64,000 bases of DNA from Paractinoplanes ferrugineus (GTDB lineage Bacteria > Actinomycetota > Actinomycetes > Mycobacteriales > Micromonosporaceae): the NCBI RefSeq assembly GCF_016862195.1, contig NZ_BOMM01000038.1:124001-188000 (forward strand). The letters are read 5' to 3'. How positions within the stretch are numbered: position 1 is the stretch's first letter; every line of letters begins with the position of its first letter. The translations under genes and the position numbers were made by a program. Below the pieces are notes generated by a model, which saw only the letters and a program-made list of their open reading frames with translations, searched no databases and was not told where the DNA came from. This document shows, piece after piece, positions 53,986 through 61,712 of the stretch.

Positions 53986-54018
53986 CCGTCCCGGCGAGCG
54001 ACCCGCCCGCCGGGACGG
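53986..54018 (+). terminator. Hairpin between pyrD and bioA
   Basis: CCGTCCCGGC (53986-53995) pairs perfectly with GCCGGGACGG (54009-54018) around a 13-base loop, four bases after the pyrD stop. It may end or reduce transcription before bioA. Confidence 0.6.
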
Positions 54019-54057
54019 AAACGTACGCGGATCGCTCTCGACCTGGTGGGGGTAGGT

Positions 54058-55332
54058 GTGAAGAAGGGCGTACCGGAGCTTCTCGCTCTTGACCGGGCGC
54101 ACGTCTGGCATCCCTACGGGCCGATGCCCGGCCGGAGTGACCCCTATCTGGTGGAGAGCGCTCGCGGAGTGCGGCTCCGGCTCTTCGACGGGCGGGAAAT
54201 CGTCGACGGGATGTCGTCTTGGTGGGCGGCCATCCACGGCTATCGGCACCCGGTGCTCGACGCGGCGCTGGCCGAGCAGGCCGGCCGGATGAGTCACGTC
54301 ATGTTCGGCGGGCTCACCCACCAACCGGCGATCGACCTCGCCAGCACGCTTGTCGAGCTCGCGCCCGACGGACTCGAGCACGTCTTCCTCTGTGATTCCG
54401 GCTCGATCAGCGTCGAGGTCGCGATCAAGATGGCGTTGCAGGCCCAGCTCGCGCGCGGCCACCCGGCCCGGCGGCGGTTGCTCACCTGGCGCGGGGGCTA
54501 CCACGGCGACACGTTTCATCCGATGACCGTGTGCGACCCCGACGGCGGCATGCACTCGCTCTGGACCGGCGTGCTGCCGGTCCAGGTGTTCGCGCAGGCG
54601 CCGCCGGCCGAGTTCGACCCCGGTTACGCGGCGGAGCTGGAAGCGCTTGTCGAGCGGCACGCCGGCGAGGTCGCGGCGGTCATCGTCGAGCCGGTCGTGC
54701 AGGGTGCCGGGGGGATGCGGTTCCACCATCCGGAGTACCTCCGCGTGCTCCGGCGGGCCACCGAGGCGAACGGAATCTTCCTGATCCTCGACGAGATCGC
54801 CACCGGCTTCGGCCGGACCGGGGAGTTCTTCGCCGCCGAGCACGCCGGGATCAGCCCCGACATCATGTGCGTCGGCAAAGCACTTACGGGTGGCTATCTC
54901 ACCCTTGCGGCGGCCCTCTGCACCGGCGAGGTGGCGGCGGCGATCTCGGCCGGGGCCGGCGGCGGGCTGGCGCACGGGCCCACGTTCATGGGTAACCCGC
55001 TCGCCTGCGCGGTCGCCAACGCCTCGCTGGGGCTGCTGGCCGACGGGACCTGGCGAGCACGCGTACGGGCGATCGAAAACGGTCTGCGCGGTGGCCTGGA
55101 GCCGCTGCGCGACATCCCCGGGGTGGCCGACGTGCGGGTCCTGGGCGCGATCGGGGTGGTGCAGCTCGACCATCCCGTGGAGATGGCCGCGGCGACCGCG
55201 GCCGCCGTCGCCGAAGGGGTCTGGCTGAGGCCGTTCCGGGATCTGATCTACACGATGCCGCCGTACGTGGCGGACGACGAGGACGTGAGCCGCATCGTGG
55301 CGGGAATCGCCGCCGCGGTGGCGGCCGGCTGA
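54058..55332 (+). CDS. bioA: Adenosylmethionine-8-amino-7-oxononanoate aminotransferase
   Basis: 424 residues from GTG 54058; a GTG at 54046 is possible. Class III PLP aminotransferase of biotin synthesis that turns KAPA to DAPA using SAM as amino donor. Typical BioA motifs are RAHVWHPYGPM, GMSSWWAAIHGYRHPVLD, MSHVMFGGLTHQPAI, DSGSISVEVAIKMALQ, WRGGYHGDTFHPM, LDEIATGFGRTGEFFA, the PLP lysine in VGKALTGGYLTLAAAL, and HGPTFMGNPLACAVA. It sits between pyrD and pyrF with no other bio gene nearby. Confidence 0.92.
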   Translation: MKKGVPELLALDRAHVWHPYGPMPGRSDPYLVESARGVRLRLFDGREIVDGMSSWWAAIHGYRHPVLDAALAEQAGRMSHVMFGGLTHQPAIDLASTLVELAPDGLEHVFLCDSGSISVEVAIKMALQAQLARGHPARRRLLTWRGGYHGDTFHPMTVCDPDGGMHSLWTGVLPVQVFAQAPPAEFDPGYAAELEALVERHAGEVAAVIVEPVVQGAGGMRFHHPEYLRVLRRATEANGIFLILDEIATGFGRTGEFFAAEHAGISPDIMCVGKALTGGYLTLAAALCTGEVAAAISAGAGGGLAHGPTFMGNPLACAVANASLGLLADGTWRARVRAIENGLRGGLEPLRDIPGVADVRVLGAIGVVQLDHPVEMAAATAAAVAEGVWLRPFRDLIYTMPPYVADDEDVSRIVAGIAAAVAAG

Positions 55333-55356
55333 CACGCAAGAGGGAAGGCAACCGCG

Positions 55357-56187
55357 ATGGAGACTTTCGGAAAACGGCTCTCGGACATCATCGAGAAGCG
55401 TGGACCGCTGTGCGTCGGCATCGATCCGCACGCCGCGTTGCTGAGCCGTTGGGGGTTCAGTGATGACGTCGCCGGCCTGGAACGCTTCGCCCGTACGGTG
55501 GTCGACGCACTGGCCGATCGGGTGGCTGTGGTGAAGCCGCAGTCCGCGTTTTTTGAGAGATTTGGGTCACGTGGCATCGGCGTTCTTGAGTCAACTATCC
55601 GACAGTTACGCGAGGCCGGAGCGCTTGTCCTGCTGGACGTGAAGCGCGGCGACATCGGTTCGACGATGGCCGCGTACGCCTCCGCCTATCTTGATCCGGC
55701 AAGTTCCCTGAGTGCCGACGCGATTACTGTGAGTCCCTATCTCGGAGTCGGCTCGTTGCAGCCGGCATTCGATCTGGCGGCCGCGAACGGCGCCGGCGTT
55801 TTCGTTCTCGCGCTGACGTCCAACCCGGAGGGAGCGAGCGTCCAGCATGCCGTCGGAGCCGATGGACGGACTGTCGCGCAGACCGTGATCGATGAGATTT
55901 CCCAGCTCAACAAGGGTGCGGTGCCACTCGGGAGCATCGGCCTGGTGGTCGGGGCGACGATCGGGCGGACCGGTCACGAACTGTCCGAAGTGAACGGTCC
56001 GTTACTTGCGCCGGGCCTCGGGGCACAGGGTGCCACCCCCTCCGACCTGCGTGCGGTCTTCGGCGAAAGCCTGCGGAACGTGCTGCCGTCGTACTCACGG
56101 GAAGTTCTCAACGCGGGACCTTCCGTGTCGGCATTGCGGGCCGCGGCAGAGCGCGCGGTGGATGAATGCCGGGCCGCTCTCGGGTGA
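55357..56187 (+). CDS. pyrF: Orotidine 5'-phosphate decarboxylase, actinobacterial type
   Basis: 276 residues, longer than the E. coli enzyme, as in the mycobacterial/actinobacterial type 2 group. It has LCVGIDPHAALLSRWG, VVKPQSAFFERFG, and the catalytic D-x-K-x-x-D in LLDVKRGDIGSTMAAYASAY, with GLVVGATIG and LAPGLGAQGATPSDL as the phosphate loop. It makes UMP, the PyrR effector. GGGAAGG precedes the ATG. A hairpin follows after the stop. Confidence 0.95.
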   Translation: METFGKRLSDIIEKRGPLCVGIDPHAALLSRWGFSDDVAGLERFARTVVDALADRVAVVKPQSAFFERFGSRGIGVLESTIRQLREAGALVLLDVKRGDIGSTMAAYASAYLDPASSLSADAITVSPYLGVGSLQPAFDLAAANGAGVFVLALTSNPEGASVQHAVGADGRTVAQTVIDEISQLNKGAVPLGSIGLVVGATIGRTGHELSEVNGPLLAPGLGAQGATPSDLRAVFGESLRNVLPSYSREVLNAGPSVSALRAAAERAVDECRAALG

Positions 56188-56214
56188 AACGAGCCTGCTT
56201 ACCAGGCCCGTGAA

Positions 56215-56242
56215 CAACGTGGGCGGGGGTACCCCCACGTTG
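56215..56242 (+). terminator. Hairpin after pyrF
   Basis: CAACGTGGG (56215-56223) pairs with CCCACGTTG (56234-56242); the loop contains the palindrome GGGGTACCCC partly overlapping the right arm. It lies 27 bases after the pyrF stop. Confidence 0.6.
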
Positions 56243-56267
56243 CCGAAACCGTCGTTGACCGCTAGTT

Positions 56268-56283
56268 TTCCCGGCGCCGGGAA
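56268..56283. promoter_or_regulatory. 16-base perfect palindrome upstream of mihF
   Basis: TTCCCGGCGCCGGGAA is a perfect palindrome, eight bases after TTGACC (56255-56260), a possible -35 box, and about 90 bases before mihF. It is a candidate operator; no binding protein is known to me. Confidence 0.4.
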
Positions 56284-56372
56284 CCACATGCCCCTTTGGT
56301 TCCCTGGCACACCACGTTTCACAGAAGCGCCGGTATTGGACTACCGCCGCGATAGGGACCTGAGGAGAACTG

Positions 56373-56690
56373 GTGCCGCTCCCGTCACTGAGCCCCGAGC
56401 AGCGCGCTGCCGCGCTGGAGAAGGCCGCGGAAGTTCGCAAGGCTCGGGCTGAGCTGAAGGAACAGCTCAAGTCCGGCAAGACCACTCTCGCCGCGGTGCT
56501 TGACCGCGCAGAGGGCGACGAGGTCGTCGGCAAGCTGAAGGTCTCGGCCGTGCTTCAGGCGCTGCCGGGCATCGGCAAGATCCGTGCGACGCAGATCATG
56601 GAGAAGCTCAAGATCGCCGACAGCCGCCGCCTGCGCGGTCTCGGTGACCAGCAGCGCAAGGCCCTCCTGGGGGAGTTCGCTGCGAACTGA
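56373..56690 (+). CDS. mihF: Integration host factor, actinobacterial type (MihF)
   Basis: 105 residues, GTG start with GAGGAG six bases upstream. The protein is all helical: LSPEQRAAALEKAAEVRKAR, LKEQLKSGKTTLAAVLDRA, and a helix-two-turn-helix/HhH-like DNA-binding end with LQALPGIGKIRATQIMEKL. It is a nucleoid-associated protein unrelated to proteobacterial IHF, essential in mycobacteria and linked to development in Streptomyces (sIHF). Its place directly before gmk is conserved. Confidence 0.95.
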   Translation: MPLPSLSPEQRAAALEKAAEVRKARAELKEQLKSGKTTLAAVLDRAEGDEVVGKLKVSAVLQALPGIGKIRATQIMEKLKIADSRRLRGLGDQQRKALLGEFAAN

Positions 56691-56708
56691 CTCACCGGCT
56701 CGTGTTGA

Positions 56709-57323
56709 ATGAGCCTTGTGAGCATGGATGACGACGCGCGCCCGGCGGCCCGACTCACCGTCCTCTCCGGCCCCTCCGGGGTCGGGAAGGACAGCGTGAT
56801 CGAGTTGATCCGGGCGCGCTCGCCTTGGATCAAGTTGTCCGTGTCGGTGACGACACGGAAGATGCGCGACTACGAGACCGATGGCGAGCACTACCACTTC
56901 GCGACCCGCCAGGAATTCCAGCGCCTGATCGACGGCGGTCAGCTCCTGGAATGGGCGGAGTTCGCCGGCAACCTCTACGGGACGCCGCGAGCGCAAGTCG
57001 AGGGCTGGCTGAGCCAGGGCCGGCCGGTTCTGCTGAAGATCGATCTGCAGGGTGCCCGCCAGGTGCGCGCCACCATGCCGCACGCGCAGCTGGTCTTCCT
57101 CGCTCCACCGAGCGTCGAGGAACTCAAGCGCCGACTGATCGGCCGGGGCACGGAGGACGAGGAGACGATCCGCCGCCGGCTGGCCCACGCCGACGAGGAG
57201 CTGTCCCACGAGAAGGAGTTCGACCGGACCGTGGTCAACGACTTCGTCGAGCGGGCGGCCGATGAACTGGTAGGATTGCTCGGTTCGTCGTTTCTGACAC
57301 CCGCGCAAGCGCCAGAACACTAA
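56709..57323 (+). CDS. gmk: Guanylate kinase
   Basis: 204 residues from ATG 56709; ATG 56724 is an alternative, and neither has a strong ribosome site. It phosphorylates GMP. The P-loop is LSGPSGVGKDSVIELI, with Asp-Ser where many bacteria have Ser-Thr, a variant seen in related actinobacteria. GMP-binding VSVTTRKMRDYETDGEHYHF and LLEWAEFAGNLYGTP, and the lid RGTEDEETIRRRL are all present. It lies between mihF and rpoZ. Confidence 0.94.
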   Translation: MSLVSMDDDARPAARLTVLSGPSGVGKDSVIELIRARSPWIKLSVSVTTRKMRDYETDGEHYHFATRQEFQRLIDGGQLLEWAEFAGNLYGTPRAQVEGWLSQGRPVLLKIDLQGARQVRATMPHAQLVFLAPPSVEELKRRLIGRGTEDEETIRRRLAHADEELSHEKEFDRTVVNDFVERAADELVGLLGSSFLTPAQAPEH

Positions 57324-57336
57324 GGATCTCTTAACA

Positions 57337-57600
57337 GTGGGAACCGTAGCCAACCCCGAAGGCATCACCAACCCGCCGATCGACGAGCTGCTCGACAAGA
57401 CCTCGTCGAAGTACTCGCTGGTGATCTTCGCGGCCAAGCGCGCCCGCCAGGTCAACGCCTACTACAGCCAGCTCGGTGAGGGCCTGCTGGAATACGTGGG
57501 CCCCCTGGTCGAGACCACCCCGCAGGAGAAGCCGCTCTCCATCGCCATGCGTGAGATCAACGCCGGCCTGCTCACCGCCGAGGCGACCGACAACCCGTAA
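57337..57600 (+). CDS. rpoZ: RNA polymerase omega subunit
   Basis: 87 residues, GTG start with AAGGA about twelve bases upstream. The core ITNPPIDELLDKTSSKYSLV and IFAAKRARQVNAYYSQL, with the omega signature A-x-R-A-R-Q, is followed by EKPLSIAMREINAGLLTAE. Omega stabilises the beta' subunit. Position 3' of gmk is conserved. Three DnaA-box-like repeats and a terminator lie between it and coaBC. Confidence 0.96.
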   Translation: MGTVANPEGITNPPIDELLDKTSSKYSLVIFAAKRARQVNAYYSQLGEGLLEYVGPLVETTPQEKPLSIAMREINAGLLTAEATDNP

Positions 57601-57625
57601 GCATCTGGTCGCCGACCGGCCCGGG

Positions 57626-57668
57626 TTGTCCGCAGCACCGGGTTATCCACAGCTCTCGGTTATCCACA
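57626..57668. repeat. Three DnaA-box-like repeats at 17-base spacing
   Basis: TTGTCCGCA (57626-57634), TTATCCACA (57643-57651) and TTATCCACA (57660-57668), each preceded by CGG(G). The last two are exact E. coli-type DnaA boxes and are followed by GCTCT; the first is one mismatch from the actinobacterial TTGTCCACA. They lie between rpoZ and its terminator. Confidence 0.6.
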
Positions 57669-57680
57669 GCTCTGGCATCT

Positions 57681-57711
57681 GATCCCGCGTCCGGTCCTCG
57701 GACGCGGGATC
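57681..57711 (+). terminator. Terminator hairpin between rpoZ and coaBC
   Basis: GATCCCGCGTCCG (57681-57693) and CGGACGCGGGATC (57699-57711) are perfect 13-base arms with a five-base loop, then ATT. The coaBC ATG is only nine bases beyond the hairpin. Confidence 0.8.
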
Positions 57712-57720
57712 ATTGCTGTC

Positions 57721-58938
57721 ATGACCGAAGTCGTCCTGGGGGTCTGCGGTGGCATTGCCGCCTACAAGGCCTGCGAGTTGCTCCGTCTGTTCACCGAGTC
57801 GGGGCACAGTGTGCGCGTGGTGCCCACCGCCTCCGCGCTGAAGTTCGTGGGGGCGCCGACCTGGGCGGCGCTGTCCGGCAAACCGGTGGCCACCGAGGTG
57901 TGGGACGACGCCCACGAGGTGCCGCACGTCCGGATCGGGCGGCGGGCCGAGCTCGTGGTGGTCGCGCCGGCCACCGCCGACATGCTGGCCAAGGCCGCGC
58001 ACGGCCTGGCCGACGACCTCCTGACCAACACGCTTCTCACGGCGACATGCCCGATTGTGTACGCGCCGGCCATGCACACCGAGATGTGGGAGCACCCGGC
58101 GACACGGGCCAACGTGGCACTCCTGCGGGACCGGGGGGCGATCGTCATCGAACCCGCCGTCGGGCGGCTGACCGGGGCGGACACCGGCAAGGGGCGGCTG
58201 CCGGACCCCGCGGCGATCTTCGAGACGGCTCTGGGCGTGCTCAAGCGGGGTCGCGACCGGGACCTTGCGGGCCGCCACGTCGTCGTGACGGCCGGCGGCA
58301 CCCGCGAACCCATCGATCCCGTGCGTTTTATCGGAAATCGGTCATCCGGGAAGCAGGGCTACGCGATCGCCAGGGCCGCCGTCGCACGGGGCGCTCGAGT
58401 AACGCTCGTCACGGCGAACGTCGCGCTCGCCGATCCGACCGGGGTCGAGATCGTCCGCGTCGGCACCACCGAGGAGTTGCGCGTGGCGACGGTCAAAGCC
58501 GCCGGCGATGCGGACATTGTGGTCATGGCCGCGGCTCCCGCCGATTTCCGGCCGGCCACGATGGCCCAACAGAAGATCAAGAAGACGGACCACGGCACGC
58601 CCGAACCCATCTTTCTCGTGACGAACCCCGACATTGCCGCCGAACTCGGTGCTAACAAACGCCCTGGTCAAGTGCTTGTCGCATTCGCTGCCGAGACTCA
58701 CGACGCGCTCGAACACGCGCGCGTTAAGTTGGTGAAGAAGCGCGCCGACGTGATCGTCGTCAACGAGGTGGGGGTCGACCGCGTCTTCGGCTCGGACCAC
58801 AATGAGGTGACGTTGCTCGGGGCCGACGGTAGTACGACGGTTCTTGACCAACTCCGCAAAGAAGATGTGGCCGATAGGATTTTCGACCACGTCATCGCGT
58901 CCTTGGAACGCCAGGTCGGTGCCGGTGGGACGGCATAG
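57721..58938 (+). CDS. coaBC: Bifunctional phosphopantothenoylcysteine decarboxylase/synthetase CoaBC
   Basis: 405 residues. The N-terminal CoaC flavodomain (1-180) shows VVLGVCGGIAAYKACELLR, PTWAALSGKPV, VPHVRIGRRAELVVVAPATA with the catalytic-type His, and PAMHTEMWEHPAT. The C-terminal CoaB half shows VVVTAGGTREPIDPVRFIGN followed by RSSGKQGYAIA, AAAPADFRP with the conserved Asp, and K-K-x-D (KIKKTDH). It makes 4'-phosphopantetheine for coenzyme A. No ribosome site can fit beside the terminator stem, so the mRNA may be leaderless or processed. Confidence 0.96.
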   Translation: MTEVVLGVCGGIAAYKACELLRLFTESGHSVRVVPTASALKFVGAPTWAALSGKPVATEVWDDAHEVPHVRIGRRAELVVVAPATADMLAKAAHGLADDLLTNTLLTATCPIVYAPAMHTEMWEHPATRANVALLRDRGAIVIEPAVGRLTGADTGKGRLPDPAAIFETALGVLKRGRDRDLAGRHVVVTAGGTREPIDPVRFIGNRSSGKQGYAIARAAVARGARVTLVTANVALADPTGVEIVRVGTTEELRVATVKAAGDADIVVMAAAPADFRPATMAQQKIKKTDHGTPEPIFLVTNPDIAAELGANKRPGQVLVAFAAETHDALEHARVKLVKKRADVIVVNEVGVDRVFGSDHNEVTLLGADGSTTVLDQLRKEDVADRIFDHVIASLERQVGAGGTA

Positions 58939-59013
58939 CACCCATGCGTCTCCGGTCGTTCGCGGTGACTACACTCTCGCGATACGTTGTAATTCGACAA
59001 GCTGAGGAGCACC

Positions 59014-60204
59014 GTGGCACGCCGCCTGTTCACCTCCGAGTCGGTCACGGAAGGCCACCCGGACAAGATCGCTGACCAGATCAGCGACGGCATTCTCGAC
59101 GCCCTGCTGGCCCAGGACCCGCGCAGCCGGGTGGCGGTGGAAACCCTCATCACCACCGGCCAGGTGCACGTGGCCGGTGAGGTCACCACCCAGGCCTACG
59201 CCGACATCCCGAGCATCGTGCGCGAGACGATCCTGCGGATCGGATACGACTCGTCCAAGAAGGGCTTCGACGGCGCGTCCTGCGGCGTGAGCGTGTCCAT
59301 CGGTGCCCAGTCGGCCGACATCGCGCAGGGCGTCGACAGCGCGCTCGAGCTGCGCGAGGGTGACTCCGAGCACGTCCTCGACTCGCAGGGTGCGGGCGAC
59401 CAGGGCATGATGTTCGGCTTCGCCTGCTCGGAGACCCCCGAGCTGATGCCGCTGCCGATCGCCCTCGCGCACCGCCTCGCCCGGCGTCTCTCGACGGCCC
59501 GCAAGGACGGCACGATTCCCTACCTGCGTCCCGACGGCAAGACCCAGGTGACGATCGAGTACGACGGGCTCAAGCCGGTCCGCCTCGACACCGTGGTCGT
59601 CTCGTCGCAGCACGCCGCGGACATCTCGCTCGAGTCGCTGCTCACCCCCGACATCCGCGAGCACGTGATCGCGCCGGAGCTGGAGGGGCTCGACCTCGAC
59701 ACCGAGGGCTACCGCCTGCTGGTCAACCCGACCGGCCGCTTCGAGATCGGCGGCCCGATGGGCGATGCCGGCCTCACCGGCCGGAAGATCATCGTCGACA
59801 CGTACGGCGGCTACTCGCGCCACGGCGGCGGTGCCTTCTCCGGCAAGGACCCGTCCAAGGTGGACCGCTCCGCGGCGTACGCGATGCGCTGGGTGGCCAA
59901 GAACGTGGTGGCGGCCGGCCTGGCCGAGCGGTGTGAGGCGCAGGTCGCCTACGCGATCGGCAAGGCACACCCGGTGTCGCTGTACGTGGAGACCTTCGGC
60001 ACCGAGAATGTGCCCGTCGAGCGGATCGAGAAGGCCATCGGCGAGGTCTTCGACCTCCGTCCGGCCGCGATCATCCGCGACCTCAACCTGCTCCGGCCGA
60101 TCTACCAGCAGACCGCGGCTTACGGCCACTTCGGCCGGGAGCTGCCGGACCTGCTGTGGGAGAACACCGACCGGGCGCAGGACCTGAAGAACGCCGCTGC
60201 CTGA
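59014..60204 (+). CDS. metK: S-adenosylmethionine synthetase
   Basis: 396 residues, GTG start with GAGGAG four bases upstream. Motifs: LFTSESVTEGHPDKIADQIS with the catalytic His, GAGDQGMMFGFA, RPDGKTQVTIEYDG, GGPMGDAGLTGRKIIVDTYG and GGGAFSGKDPSKVDRS. It makes SAM from Met and ATP. The leader of 75 bases after coaBC is too short for a SAM riboswitch, and I see none. SAM is also the donor for bioA in this window. Confidence 0.98.
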   Translation: MARRLFTSESVTEGHPDKIADQISDGILDALLAQDPRSRVAVETLITTGQVHVAGEVTTQAYADIPSIVRETILRIGYDSSKKGFDGASCGVSVSIGAQSADIAQGVDSALELREGDSEHVLDSQGAGDQGMMFGFACSETPELMPLPIALAHRLARRLSTARKDGTIPYLRPDGKTQVTIEYDGLKPVRLDTVVVSSQHAADISLESLLTPDIREHVIAPELEGLDLDTEGYRLLVNPTGRFEIGGPMGDAGLTGRKIIVDTYGGYSRHGGGAFSGKDPSKVDRSAAYAMRWVAKNVVAAGLAERCEAQVAYAIGKAHPVSLYVETFGTENVPVERIEKAIGEVFDLRPAAIIRDLNLLRPIYQQTAAYGHFGRELPDLLWENTDRAQDLKNAAA

Positions 60205-60246
60205 GTTCCGGGGCGCCCCGGGTCTCGGGCCCGGGGCGGCCGCTCC

Positions 60247-61023
60247 TCAGCGCTTGATCGCCGTCGTCGCGACGGTCGTGTAGTGCATGACGAAGCTGTC
60301 GGGGATCACCGCGGCGGTTCTGGTCAGAAAGTTGTCCAGTTCGTCCTTCGGCAGGCGGCTCATCCCGCCGAAGGTGGGCAGCTGGTCGAGCCAGTCCGTT
60401 CTGGTGTAGACGAGCTGCCAGGTGGCGGTCCAGCGGTCCGTCCCGGAGAACCTCTCAGATCTGTCCAGACCGTCCTCGGCCTTGGCGAACATGAGGTCGT
60501 AGGTCTCGAGGATCGGGCGGTCGCCGGCCCAGATGTCGGGGAAGCCGGACACGTTCGCCTCCGCCATCGCCGCCCGGGCCGCGGGCTCGGGCTCCATGAC
60601 GTTCCAGAGCAGGGCGATCCGGCCGGCCGGCGCGAGGATCTCGGCCGCCTTCGCCGCGCCGGCGACGGGGTCGACCCAGTGCCAGGCCTGCGCCGCCACG
60701 ACCAGGTCGAAGCGGCGGCCCCGCGGGTCCCAGTCCTCGAACTTCGACACCTCGACCTCGAGACCGAGGGTGCGCGCCTGCTCGGCCATCCGCGCGTCCA
60801 CGTCGAGGCCGAGGACGTCGGCCTGCTCGGCCTGGAACTGTCGGGCGGCGATGCCGGTGCCGCAGCCGACGTCGAGGGTCCGGCGGCCGGGGCTGTTCTC
60901 GACGATCCGGCGGACCAGGTCCTGCGGATAGCTGGGGCGGGCTCGGTCGTAACGGGCGGCCTCGGCACCGAACGACTCGGCCGCCGCGCGCTGCTCGTGT
61001 GGTTCAGTTCCTCTAGTGGGCAT
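60247..61023 (-). CDS. Class I SAM-dependent methyltransferase
   Basis: 258 residues. Motif I is TLDVGCGTGIAARQF, with VLGLDVDARMAEQAR, LVVAAQAWHWVDP and LAPAGRIALLWNV as motifs II-IV; the A-Q-A-W-H-W-V pattern is typical of the UbiE/COQ5-like branch acting on small molecules. ATG 61023 is leaderless: TAGGGT ends six bases upstream on the minus strand, between two operator-like palindromes. It is divergent from a TetR-type gene, which probably represses it. Substrate unknown. Confidence 0.85.
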   Translation of the reverse strand: MPTRGTEPHEQRAAAESFGAEAARYDRARPSYPQDLVRRIVENSPGRRTLDVGCGTGIAARQFQAEQADVLGLDVDARMAEQARTLGLEVEVSKFEDWDPRGRRFDLVVAAQAWHWVDPVAGAAKAAEILAPAGRIALLWNVMEPEPAARAAMAEANVSGFPDIWAGDRPILETYDLMFAKAEDGLDRSERFSGTDRWTATWQLVYTRTDWLDQLPTFGGMSRLPKDELDNFLTRTAAVIPDSFVMHYTTVATTAIKR

Positions 61024-61051
61024 GCGCCCACCCTAAATGGGCACGCGCCCA
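61016..61051. promoter_or_regulatory. Double palindromic operator between methyltransferase and TetR genes
   Basis: GTGGGC-atgc-GCCCAC (61016-61031) and TGGGC-acgc-GCCCA (61038-61051) are perfect inverted repeats with the same half site. Their centres are 21 bases apart, two helical turns. The methyltransferase -10 box TAGGGT (61030-61035, minus strand) lies between them, so a bound repressor dimer pair would block it. Confidence 0.7.
61030..61035 (-). promoter_or_regulatory. -10 box TAGGGT of a leaderless promoter (methyltransferase)
   Basis: On the minus strand TAGGGT ends six bases before the ATG at 61023-61021. The gap GGGCGC belongs to the operator palindrome. Confidence 0.5.
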
Positions 61052-61075
61052 CTCGCTATCCCCTGGGGGTTGCTC

Positions 61076-61669
61076 GTGCCGACCGGAGTGGCGCTTCGAG
61101 ACGTCCGGGAGCAGTTGTTCTCAGCCGCCGAACGGGTGCTCGTGCGCGCCGGGGCACAGGCGTTGACCAGCCGTGCCGTCACCCTCGAAGCCGGGGTGGC
61201 CAAGGGCGTACTCCATCGGCATTTCCCGGATTTCGATCAGTTCCTGACCGAGCTGATCCTGGATCGGATCACGCAGACCGAGCGGCAGGCCGCGGTGCTG
61301 CTGTCGGAGGTCGGGCACGGCACGGTCGCGGGAAACGTGACCGCCGTGCTGCGGCAGATCTTCAACTCGGTCGCGGTGGGGATCGTCAGCCTGGTCATCT
61401 TCCGCGACGACCTGCGGGCGCGGCTCTTCGCGGCCCGCGGCCGACGTGGGCTCGCCCTGCTGACCGAGGCGGGCGAGATGATCGCGGACTACCTGCGGGC
61501 CGAACGCGACCTCGGCCGGCTCGCCCCCGGCTCCGACGTCGACACCCTGGCCCCGATGCTCATCGCCTCCGGCCACCTGCTGTTCGCCGACCAGGACGGC
61601 GAGCCGCTCCCCGACCAGGCGGTCGAGAAGATGGTGGCGGCGGCGCTGACCGGGGTCATGCCCGGTTGA
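61076..61669 (+). CDS. TetR-family transcriptional regulator
   Basis: 197 residues from GTG 61076 with GGGGG ahead of it; an ATG at 61037 would lie inside the operator and is less likely. The N-terminal helix-turn-helix reads REQLFSAAERVLVRAGAQAL, then TSRAVTLEAGVAKGVLHRHF and PDFDQFLTELILDRI, a TetR DNA-binding domain with the usual Y/H-R-H-F end. The remainder is a helical ligand-binding domain. It probably represses the divergent methyltransferase and itself through the double palindrome at 61016-61051; the inducer is unknown. Confidence 0.85.
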   Translation: MPTGVALRDVREQLFSAAERVLVRAGAQALTSRAVTLEAGVAKGVLHRHFPDFDQFLTELILDRITQTERQAAVLLSEVGHGTVAGNVTAVLRQIFNSVAVGIVSLVIFRDDLRARLFAARGRRGLALLTEAGEMIADYLRAERDLGRLAPGSDVDTLAPMLIASGHLLFADQDGEPLPDQAVEKMVAAALTGVMPG

Positions 61670-61712
61670 GCCGCTCGGTTCTTGTCACACCCCTCCGCGA
61701 GAATGTTCCCCG

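Noticed and set aside
57626..57711. Possible replication origin because of DnaA-like boxes
   Set aside because: Only three boxes, no AT-rich unwinding region, and dnaA, dnaN and rpmH are not nearby. Kept only as a possible DnaA titration or control site.
58939..59013. SAM riboswitch before metK
   Set aside because: Only 75 bases separate coaBC and metK, no kink-turn or multi-helix layout is visible, and a normal ribosome site follows a TACACT-like -10.
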